This document shows, one piece after another, positions 36,193 to 43,443 of a stretch of 64,000 bases of DNA. The DNA is taken from positions 58,986-122,985 of the forward strand of contig JAITOU010000001.1 in the NCBI GenBank assembly GCA_031289755.1. Reading direction: 5' to 3'. Below the pieces are notes generated by a model. It was not told the DNA's origin. It worked only from the letters and a program-made list of their open reading frames with translations, and made no database searches. The translations under genes and the position numbers were made by a program. The stretch comes from Clostridiales bacterium. Its GTDB lineage: Bacteria; Bacillota; Clostridia; Christensenellales; JAISNN01. Position 1 is the first letter of the stretch; the number at the start of each line of letters is the position of its first letter.

Positions 36193-37725
36193 TTATGCTC
36201 CGAAGTCCGGCGGTGCAATGGCTATTGCCGCGCCGGCAAATGTAAACTTCAATCTCGCCGACTGTAAGCGATATGCTTCCGGCATAGGCAGTACGTTGAT
36301 TTTTATACCGATATATTCCGCCAAATCGACCGTCATTTTTGCGCTTGCATAATTCGCCGCAGGGCTGTCCTGTGTAAGCGTTGCATCGATATACTCGCTA
36401 CCTATAAGATATTGTACTTTGTCCGTGATTTGCGAAGCGGAAGCATAGCTGCCCGCAGGCTGAATATATATCGTTATTTCGACCGTGCTTTCCTTAATCT
36501 CAACGTACGCTTGGGTATACATATACTGCTGCAAACTCGACGCCGCGTCGTTTGTCGCGTGCCGTGCCGCGACCGGCACGAGATATGCTCCCGTCTTTCT
36601 TGCGAACGTAGGCTGCTCCGACGCAGCGGCCGCTCCCGCCAAATCGAACCTTAAACGCGCTTCTTGCGTGGCGTATTGCGCAGGCATAGGTACGACGTGC
36701 ATTTGTATTTTGACAAACTCGGCAAGCTCAACCGTCATTGTGTAAGCGGACACGCCCGTAGTCAAATCAAAATTTTCTACCGCTCCGGCATACGAACCGT
36801 TTACATCGTATTTAACGTCGTCGGTTATCAGTGTCGCCAACGCATAAGCCCCCGTCGGCTTAATATAAATCGTTATTTCCACACTATTCTCTTTGACTTC
36901 GACGTAAGCCGAAGAGTGAATGTAATTGTTTAAACTTGAAGTCGTTTCATCGGCTATTTTAACCGCCGTTACGGGGAGAGTGTATGTGCCTTGCTGTACT
37001 TCAAATTCCGGTTCAGCCGCAAGCACCGCGTTCTCCGCCGTGAATTTCAGGCGTATCGTCGAGTCGGCTCCGCCCATTGCGCCGTTTGCCATTTTGAATA
37101 GAATATATTCGCTTATTTCGTCAACCGTTATCCTTACGGTATTTACGTCCGTCCATACGTCGTACTCTGACGAGGTTGCCGCTACATATCCGCCGTTTTT
37201 GTCATAACGAAAATTAGAGATGCTTTGAGGTGATACGAATTGACCCATAATCGTCGCCGAAACAAAATACACCGTTATCTCGATTTCTGTATCGCCGACC
37301 TTTACAAAAGCATCGCCGTACAAAAGCGCAGACATCATGCTCGCCGCATCGTTTAATTCATGCCACGCCGAAACCGGAATGAGATAATTGCCGTTAGCAA
37401 GTCTGTCCGGTCCGTTGTCAACGGGCGTATAGCGTGCATAAAGGGTAGTTTCCGCAGATATTACGGTATCGAAGTCAAAGACCGTACCGCCCGCAGCCTC
37501 CGTATACCAATCGTCAAAGGTAAAGCCGCCTTTTGTCGGGTCGTTAGGCCTTGCGACCTTTCCCGTCTTTTTGTCGCTCTCGGCATCGGCAATCACGCTT
37601 CCCCCGTCAGTATTAAAATGCACGGTGTAGCTCTTTTTTAAGACGCACGCCGATAGCACAAACACTGCCGTGATAACAAGCATGACACATAAAAGCGTCG
37701 CTTTTGTTTTGCTCAATCTTTTCAT
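36193..37725 (-). CDS. Lipoprotein with an InlB-type repeat and three NEAT domains
   Basis: 510 residues. Lipobox LSAC (Cys27). Residues about 33-100 are an InlB/Flg_new repeat (VHFNTDGGS..FDDWYTE..TTLYARY). Three NEAT-like modules follow (about 105-240, 243-370, 373-510), each opening with a Y-L/T-xPV strand and a lip helix like SSLNNYI or SSLQQYM, and closing with strands such as IQMHVVPMP..ARLRF. Canonical heme NEAT domains carry YxxxY; here modules 2 and 3 keep only the first Tyr and module 1 has none. The protein should sit on the outer face and bind heme or a heme protein. AAGGAGG precedes the ATG. Confidence 0.78.
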   Translation of the reverse strand: MKRLSKTKATLLCVMLVITAVFVLSACVLKKSYTVHFNTDGGSVIADAESDKKTGKVARPNDPTKGGFTFDDWYTEAAGGTVFDFDTVISAETTLYARYTPVDNGPDRLANGNYLIPVSAWHELNDAASMMSALLYGDAFVKVGDTEIEITVYFVSATIMGQFVSPQSISNFRYDKNGGYVAATSSEYDVWTDVNTVRITVDEISEYILFKMANGAMGGADSTIRLKFTAENAVLAAEPEFEVQQGTYTLPVTAVKIADETTSSLNNYIHSSAYVEVKENSVEITIYIKPTGAYALATLITDDVKYDVNGSYAGAVENFDLTTGVSAYTMTVELAEFVKIQMHVVPMPAQYATQEARLRFDLAGAAAASEQPTFARKTGAYLVPVAARHATNDAASSLQQYMYTQAYVEIKESTVEITIYIQPAGSYASASQITDKVQYLIGSEYIDATLTQDSPAANYASAKMTVDLAEYIGIKINVLPMPEAYRLQSARLKFTFAGAAIAIAPPDFGA

Positions 37726-37780
37726 ATATTGACCTCCTTATAAGTCAAAAAAATTTTATATCGTTGTTAAAGCGGATTAA

Positions 37781-37796
37781 ATTAGCCGTTGCTAAT
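37781..37796. promoter_or_regulatory. Palindrome O1 (ATTAGC-N4-GCTAAT)
   Basis: Perfect 6-4-6 palindrome in the leader of the NEAT operon. With its right flank (ATCCATAACCCAAAAAAAATT) it nearly repeats the surroundings of O2, so a 40-bp unit seems duplicated. Likely binding site for an iron or heme regulator of the DtxR or Fur kind; that is inference. Confidence 0.65.
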
Positions 37797-37855
37797 CCAT
37801 AACCCAAAAAAAATTATTATTTTATAATTTTTTTTTCAATCTCAGACGTATTAAA

Positions 37856-37871
37856 ATTAGCTATCGCTAAT
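37856..37871. promoter_or_regulatory. Palindrome O2 (ATTAGC-N4-GCTAAT)
   Basis: Second perfect palindrome, 75 bp from O1, with a similar flank on both sides (TATTAAA before, ATAATCC and an A run after). Confidence 0.65.
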
Positions 37872-37910
37872 ATATAATCCAAAAAAATTCGGATATTAAC
37901 CCGTCATTAT

Positions 37911-37926
37911 GTTAGCCCCTGCTAAC
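37911..37926. promoter_or_regulatory. Palindrome O3 (GTTAGC-N4-GCTAAC)
   Basis: Third palindrome, 55 bp from O2. It starts directly downstream of the predicted transcription start, where a bound repressor would block the promoter. Confidence 0.7.
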
Positions 37927-37935
37927 CGTGATATG

Positions 37936-37964
37936 ATTATATCACAGCCTTTTTTTATTTGCAA
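37936..37964 (-). promoter_or_regulatory. Promoter of the NEAT/heme operon
   Basis: Minus-strand TTGCAA (37959-37964), 17-nt spacer, TATAAT (37936-37941). A further palindrome GTGATAT-GATT-ATATCAC (37928-37945) overlaps the -10 box. The gap 37726-38101 holds this promoter, O1-O3 and the terminator at 38025; I see no gene in it. Confidence 0.8.
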
Positions 37965-38024
37965 GCGATTTAACGCCGAAAATAACGGATTTTTCAAATT
38001 TTTTTTATCCGGATTTTTTATCTG

Positions 38025-38060
38025 AAAAAAAATTGCCTTTGTCAGTTTTGACAAAGGCAA
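38025..38060 (-). terminator. Terminator of the GPH carrier gene
   Basis: TTGCCTTTGTC and GACAAAGGCAA form an 11-bp stem around six bases, with a T tract on the minus strand. The core stem is the same as in the terminator at 52841. Confidence 0.85.
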
Positions 38061-38101
38061 CCGTGTCGTTTTGCAACGTAAGATTTGATATTAGGCGATA
38101 A

Positions 38102-39613
38102 TCAATCGGTCGACTGCGCTAAATCCCCCACTTCCGCCGAACCGCCGTCTGCGGCTTCGGCACGCGCCTTTAAGTCCTTGATGATTTGGGCGTGTTTTTC
38201 TTCCGTCAAGCCGTAAAAGAAGATAGGTATCATTCCCAAGAAAAAGCTGGCGGCGGCTATCAATATCAGCACGACAAAGACCTTGTTTCGTTTTGTTTCG
38301 TCAAAGAGCGCGTTGTAGGCGTTATCTAATTCCGTTCCCACCATATCCCTGCCTATTCCGCAATAGGTCTGCAAGATATACGGCGTAATAAGAGCCGTGC
38401 CTATGCCGAAAAGCGTAATAATCATCTTTCTGAAATTGTTAAAGAAGCCTTCGAGCCGCTCCCCCGACCTGTGCTGTTCATAGTCCAAAATGTCGGCGTT
38501 TATCATTCCTTCGATTGTGTACAGACCGTTGCTGAGATTTTGGACAAAGAGCATGGCGAGCAATACGTAAGGACTTTTTAAGAACAAGAGCATAGGCAGC
38601 GTCGTCAAAATCCCCAAGATATGTACGCCGATAAAGCTTTTTTGTTTGCCGAATTTTTTGACGATAAGCGGAGCTAATATCATGCCCGGAACGTGTCCGA
38701 AGCCGAGTACGGTGACGGCTACGGCTAATACCTGGTCGCCGCGTTCGCCGCCTATCTGATAAAGACATATCCACGTCATAATATTTGCCACGCCCCTGAG
38801 AGATGCCAAAATATCACTCGACGATTTGATGATAAAATATTTATTTTTGACGCACCGCTTTAAGCCGAGCATAAAGCTCACCTTGTTGCTCTTGTTTTGG
38901 GGTATAATCATTCTTTCCTTTGTACCGAATACCGAAGCGAGCAACGCGCCGATAGCTATTATGACAAGCACCGGAAAGGATATCTGATAGATTTTGACCG
39001 ATTTCATGCCGCCGACAAATCCGGCAAGGAGCGGAAGCAGGATTTGCATGACCGAAATAAATAGATTTCTGACGACGTTTAGTATGGCAAAGAAGCCGCT
39101 TCTCTCGTTTGTATTCATCGTCATGACCTGCGTCAGTCCGTCGTACACGCTTGCCAACGTCGGCAAAAAGAATGCGAGCAAGGCGGAAATAATCGTAAAG
39201 GAAATAAACCGCGCCGAGTAACCGTCCGCACCCATAAATTGCGCCGGAATGTATGCGAGCGCGACAAGGAGCAAGGCGGTAGGTATCGCCAAAAAGATGA
39301 GCAGCGGACGGAATTTGCCGAGCTTGGTATTAGTATTGTCGATGATAAAGCCGGCTAACGGCATTCGTATCAGGCTGACAAGCGCGACTATCACTCCCAT
39401 AAGCCAGATATCCATAGGCAATATCCCGTAGACCGACGCCGTCAAAATAGAGCTTACGACCGTACCGGCATAACCGTTGATTCCTTCAAAAAGAGATTCG
39501 CCGTTACCGCCTATGCCGTGCAAAAGGGTTTCTTTATAAGAAATGCTGTTGCCTGCCTTAGGCGTTGACCAATGGTCTTTTATCTCATGATAGAGTTTTG
39601 CGACAATGTTCAT
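38102..39613 (-). CDS. GPH-family sugar:cation symporter-like MFS carrier
   Basis: 503 residues, twelve helices. The loop after helix 2-3 (IRMPLAGFIIDNTNTKLGKFRPLLIF) matches the GPH/MelB motif DxTxxRxGxxRP. Substrate unknown (glycoside, pentoside or hexuronide). GGAGC before the ATG. Monocistronic, with its own promoter and terminator. Confidence 0.85.
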   Translation of the reverse strand: MNIVAKLYHEIKDHWSTPKAGNSISYKETLLHGIGGNGESLFEGINGYAGTVVSSILTASVYGILPMDIWLMGVIVALVSLIRMPLAGFIIDNTNTKLGKFRPLLIFLAIPTALLLVALAYIPAQFMGADGYSARFISFTIISALLAFFLPTLASVYDGLTQVMTMNTNERSGFFAILNVVRNLFISVMQILLPLLAGFVGGMKSVKIYQISFPVLVIIAIGALLASVFGTKERMIIPQNKSNKVSFMLGLKRCVKNKYFIIKSSSDILASLRGVANIMTWICLYQIGGERGDQVLAVAVTVLGFGHVPGMILAPLIVKKFGKQKSFIGVHILGILTTLPMLLFLKSPYVLLAMLFVQNLSNGLYTIEGMINADILDYEQHRSGERLEGFFNNFRKMIITLFGIGTALITPYILQTYCGIGRDMVGTELDNAYNALFDETKRNKVFVVLILIAAASFFLGMIPIFFYGLTEEKHAQIIKDLKARAEAADGGSAEVGDLAQSTD

Positions 39614-39670
39614 TCAGGTTGCTCCTAACGTATATATTCTTTTTGTTCCAACCAAATTGCATTCCGGTAT

Positions 39671-39699
39671 ATAATACCATACTTCGGTACAAAATACAA
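39671..39699 (-). promoter_or_regulatory. Promoter of the GPH carrier gene
   Basis: Minus-strand TTGTAT (39694-39699), 17 nt, TATTAT (39671-39676). A small palindrome GGTAT-TAT-ATACC overlaps the -10 box and could be an operator. Confidence 0.65.
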
Positions 39700-39762
39700 T
39701 GCATAATTGAAATAAAGCTATGTGTCTTTTTTAGAACTTCCGAATCAAAAATCCCGTATTTT

Positions 39763-40182
39763 TTAAAATAATTGTACATTTTCTCCCGACAACAATAGAA
39801 ATATCACCGAAACAATCAACGCGGCAATTCCAATGTATTTCAACCCGTCGATATGCGCAACCAACCCCGTAATGTACAATCCGATAGTGATTCCGCTCAA
39901 AACTGCGCCTATAAGATAAAATATACGCTTTATACCCTTTTTCTTTTTGACGGGCGGCGACAAGACGACAAAAATTGCCGCCAATCCCAAAAGCGCGAAG
40001 CCCCATTCCTTTATCGCTCCGTCAAAGAAGACCGCCATTACAACTCCGGCGATAAAGACGGCTACGCCGCAAAGTGTCAAAAACTCTCTGAAATTTTTTA
40101 TCAAAGGACGTTTTTGTGACTGTACATTTTTTTCTTCTTGCCCGTTTTTTTCTTCCTGATTGTTTTTTTCTTCGTCGCTCAT
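39763..40182 (-). CDS. Four-helix membrane protein, unknown
   Basis: About 139 residues from the ATG at 40182, which has GGAG eight bases upstream (an ATG at 40200 has none). The first 25 residues are Glu/Asn/Lys-rich, with three NQEEK-like repeats, then four hydrophobic segments (about 33-55, 60-75, 85-105, 112-132). I do not recognise the family. It is the last gene of the release-factor/helicase/GLUG run, 38 nt after a two-helix protein gene. Confidence 0.7.
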   Translation of the reverse strand: MSDEEKNNQEEKNGQEEKNVQSQKRPLIKNFREFLTLCGVAVFIAGVVMAVFFDGAIKEWGFALLGLAAIFVVLSPPVKKKKGIKRIFYLIGAVLSGITIGLYITGLVAHIDGLKYIGIAALIVSVIFLLLSGENVQLF

Positions 40183-40220
40183 TTTATAATCTCCGTTCAT
40201 TTTAGCGTTCGATACAAAAA

Positions 40221-40454
40221 TTACTTCGCCGCCTTTTTTGCCATAACAAGCCTTGCGATAAAATATCCGGCTATCGCCGCTACCGTAACGGCGTTGAAAA
40301 TGATGACCGCGACGGTCAAGGAATGTGCGGCATCGGTAAAAACGGCTGACGGCAGCTCATACCGCGCCTTTTTGACAAAGGCAAAAATGATGTAAGCGAT
40401 ATCAGCCGCAACGACCGCAGCAAAAGCGGCGACGATTCCTATCTTTTTTTTCAT
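40221..40454 (-). CDS. Two-helix small membrane protein, unknown
   Basis: 77 residues: helix 1 at about 5-26, helix 2 at about 46-68, with a basic N-terminus and C-terminus. Its ATG overlaps the stop of the GLUG gene (4 nt), so the two are coupled. It may be a subunit that holds or folds the GLUG protein. No homology recognised. Confidence 0.7.
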   Translation of the reverse strand: MKKKIGIVAAFAAVVAADIAYIIFAFVKKARYELPSAVFTDAAHSLTVAVIIFNAVTVAAIAGYFIARLVMAKKAAK

Positions 40455-42616
40455 AGCGTAAAATACACCCCCGATTCTTCTATTAATTTTGCTATCGTAT
40501 CATAGCGGATTACGGCGGCGACGGTAAAGGCTTCGGTTGTCGAGAATGTTATCGACGGATTTGTATTTGCAAAGCTCCCCGAAACTTCTCCGCTAACGCT
40601 TGTGTCTTGCTCCGCAAAAAAAGCGTTCGTTCCTTGAAAATAGCTTCTCATGACAGCTTCTATATCGCTTCTTTGCGTCGTAAGCTCAATCCGCGCATCT
40701 GTATAAAACTGCCCGACCATGCTCCCTATCCGCAAGTCTGCGGCATTGCTTTCTGCGGTGATTGTCATTGTCGAGAAACAATCTTTGATATAGCTGCCGC
40801 TGAATAATGTGCCGTCTGTGAAATATACCGCATACACTCTGCCGGAAACTCCGCCTATATAGACCTTTCCGCTCTCGGAGTTTGCCTTTATTTCCCCTTC
40901 CGCGCCGCAGCGGTCTATTGACGACGCGCTTATTATTCTATTAGTATTATAGAAAGCGTCATAATAGGCAACAATATCTGACTTCCCCGTAATTCCGCCT
41001 GCATAAATCACTGCGTCAACGGTTTTTATATCGATTATGGAATTGCTGTAACAAGTCCCGATTGGGGCGTTATTCATCGCCGCTATGCCGCCTATTGCGG
41101 CAAACCTTCCCGTTTCGGCTTGCCCCATATCGATTTTGAGATTGCCGTAATTCGCAGAATTTGTTATCACGCCCCAATTTTCGGCGACCAAGCCGCCGAC
41201 AATCGGCGACCATTCCGTCTTATCGCTTTCTTGTGTGATGTCGGCAAAATTTTGCGACTCTTCTATCACGGCTAACTGTATCAAATACACGCCGTAAAAT
41301 TCGCAATCCGCACCGTAGCCGTTGACGAGTACAAGCCCAGCCGTGTCGGCATTGTGCGTATGTATATATGACCCGTCGGTAATTTTTATATTTTCGATTT
41401 CAAAATAGTTTTCGACGGCATACGGAGCAAAAGCCGCGCCTGCCGTTCCGCCGTCTATTTCGGCTTCCACGCTCAAATTGCAATCGGATATGCGCCCTTG
41501 TACAACTTCAAGGGCATATCCGAAATCTACTACGCCGCCGTTAGCCGCCGTCAAAAAAGCCGTTTGATACATTACGCCGTCGTCGGCGTTTTTTGCCGAT
41601 ACCGAGCCTTTAAAAGACCCGTCTATACCTTGTAATATACCGAAATTTCTGCCGATTAAAATTCCCGCGTTGACTAAGGTGTTTGCTTCCGCGTCGGAAG
41701 ACAAATAAATATCGGCTTCGACGTCGAATGTCACGTTTGTCAGCGTACCCGTGTTTTCACGCGCAAAAAGCGCCTTATTGACATTTAATTCTATACTCTT
41801 ATCGGTATATACAATGTGCAGATTCTTCACCGTTCCGGAGAATGCGTCAAAAAGTCCGTCCTTTGCGTCGGCGACAAAAATCGTATGCCCCGCTCCGTCA
41901 ACCGTTCCGCCAAAGGCTTTTGGTCGGTCGGACAGCGACAGCGTCAAATCGTTTTTTAACAGATAATTTCCCTCTTCCGAATCGATTGCTCTGAGAAATT
42001 GCGCCGCGTTCGACACCGCAAACGGCGCGTTATCCTCACCCGTAGAAAAAGAAAAGCCTCTCAAAAACAGCGATGAAAAAACTATCGTCACCACCGAAAG
42101 AAACAATACCGCCAGATACGCCGCCTTTTGCAAGCTTGGTATCGGCAGCGCGCCCACCGATATCTTGTCCTTTTCCGGCACAATGTTTTTGCGGTAGACA
42201 ATTTTAAAAATTTCGGTCAGCTTATTTCTGATTTTCAGATTCGGCACAAATGCGGAATACAATTCTTTGAGCGCGGTAAAATCTCCGATAATCGCCAGCA
42301 TTTCGACCGGCGTCACGATTTCTTCGTGATAAAGCCTAAGGCATTTGCCGGCATAGGCTTTAAACGCCGTATAGATTTCGGCGTACTCTATCAGCTCGCG
42401 ATATTCCGTCACGGCTATCAGCGGCTTTTGATAAAGCTTAATTATCTTACGGCTTTTAAAAAGGTAGAGCAAAGAAAGCACGGGAAAGCGTCCGAAACGC
42501 GCCCGAAGCAAATCATTAGCTTCGCCGCCGCCGCTCTCTTTGAGACATTCTCCGAAAAGTGCGGCATCGTCGGTTTTGATTGCCGTAAAAAATTTTTGTA
42601 TCAGCTCGTTTTGCAC
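40451..42616 (-). CDS. Membrane protein with helical N-domain and GLUG-like beta-helix
   Basis: 721 residues. An inside helical domain (1-160, weakly ankyrin-like) leads to one membrane helix (about 165-187), then a long outside region made of repeats such as FGGTVDGAGHTIF..GLFDAFSGTVKNLHI and IGGIAAMNNAPIGTCYSN, typical of GLUG/right-handed beta-helix surface proteins. It ends near ESGVYFTL. The plan (cytosolic sensor, one helix, outside beta-helix) suggests transmembrane sensing or adhesion. GTG start behind GGAGAA. Function unknown; operon context at 45904-39763. Confidence 0.75.
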   Translation of the reverse strand: MQNELIQKFFTAIKTDDAALFGECLKESGGGEANDLLRARFGRFPVLSLLYLFKSRKIIKLYQKPLIAVTEYRELIEYAEIYTAFKAYAGKCLRLYHEEIVTPVEMLAIIGDFTALKELYSAFVPNLKIRNKLTEIFKIVYRKNIVPEKDKISVGALPIPSLQKAAYLAVLFLSVVTIVFSSLFLRGFSFSTGEDNAPFAVSNAAQFLRAIDSEEGNYLLKNDLTLSLSDRPKAFGGTVDGAGHTIFVADAKDGLFDAFSGTVKNLHIVYTDKSIELNVNKALFARENTGTLTNVTFDVEADIYLSSDAEANTLVNAGILIGRNFGILQGIDGSFKGSVSAKNADDGVMYQTAFLTAANGGVVDFGYALEVVQGRISDCNLSVEAEIDGGTAGAAFAPYAVENYFEIENIKITDGSYIHTHNADTAGLVLVNGYGADCEFYGVYLIQLAVIEESQNFADITQESDKTEWSPIVGGLVAENWGVITNSANYGNLKIDMGQAETGRFAAIGGIAAMNNAPIGTCYSNSIIDIKTVDAVIYAGGITGKSDIVAYYDAFYNTNRIISASSIDRCGAEGEIKANSESGKVYIGGVSGRVYAVYFTDGTLFSGSYIKDCFSTMTITAESNAADLRIGSMVGQFYTDARIELTTQRSDIEAVMRSYFQGTNAFFAEQDTSVSGEVSGSFANTNPSITFSTTEAFTVAAVIRYDTIAKLIEESGVYFTL

Positions 42617-42631
42617 TTTAAATTCTCCGTC

Positions 42632-43342
42632 CTACTTCTTGGTTTTAATCCTTCTGTCCGCAGCCCATTTATCCAAAATGTCGTAGATATAAGCCTCGTT
42701 TACGTCGTTTTTCTCGACGATATTTTTGAGCAGCGCGCTTGTCGTCGTATAGCTTTCGGCAATTGTATCGAGACTCTTGCCTTCGGTTTTTTGAAGCTTC
42801 ATAAGCTCTTCGAGTCCGATTCTGATTCCTTCAATCTTGCTTTTTGTACCCTTTAAGGCTTCGCCTACGTCGCGGTTGATAAATTCGCCGACCTTTTGAA
42901 CCTCTTTGTTGTAAGAATCGAGCGATTTTTCAAGCTCCTTGACATTGTAGTTTTTTGTCTTTTCTTCTATTAGAGCGTCAAGCCTGCCGATTTGTTCTTC
43001 GGCCTTTGCTTCGAGCTGAACGACGTGAGTCACCTTGTCCGCAGTCCTTGACATGACGGAATAAAGCCGCTCCACTTCACCGATATATTTGTTGGCGGCG
43101 GCGGTAAAGCCGTCGATACGTCCCGAAAGGTCGTTTGCCTTACCGGCTTGCTCCGATAAGGTTTTTGACAGCTTGTCCATGCTTTCCCTGATATTGCCGC
43201 CGAAAGCCGCGTCTATCTTGCCTATGCTTTCACGGACGGCAGAAAAGCTCTCCGTAAATTCGCTAAGCCCTGCCTGCACCGGCGTCAGCAATTCTCTGTA
43301 CTTCAAAAAAGCGTCTATCAGAGACTGTACTTCTTCGTTCAT
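42632..43342 (-). CDS. Coiled-coil protein, unknown
   Basis: 236 residues, almost all helical with heptads (about 25-190) and no signal peptide or membrane helix. The C-terminal 40 residues (NDVNEAYIYDILDKWAADRRIKTKK) look globular. Mid-part resembles chemoreceptor- or SMC-like coils but without a recognisable motif. GGAGGAAG before the ATG. It lies between the helicase and GLUG genes (gaps 101 and 15 nt) and may bridge them. Confidence 0.7.
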   Translation of the reverse strand: MNEEVQSLIDAFLKYRELLTPVQAGLSEFTESFSAVRESIGKIDAAFGGNIRESMDKLSKTLSEQAGKANDLSGRIDGFTAAANKYIGEVERLYSVMSRTADKVTHVVQLEAKAEEQIGRLDALIEEKTKNYNVKELEKSLDSYNKEVQKVGEFINRDVGEALKGTKSKIEGIRIGLEELMKLQKTEGKSLDTIAESYTTTSALLKNIVEKNDVNEAYIYDILDKWAADRRIKTKK

Positions 43343-43443
43343 CTATCTTCCTCCGAAATGATTTTATTGGCATTTTATTTATAAGACTTCCCTATCCGTT
43401 TAGTTTTTTTTGAATAACCTTAATGTATTTAAAGCGGATAAGC

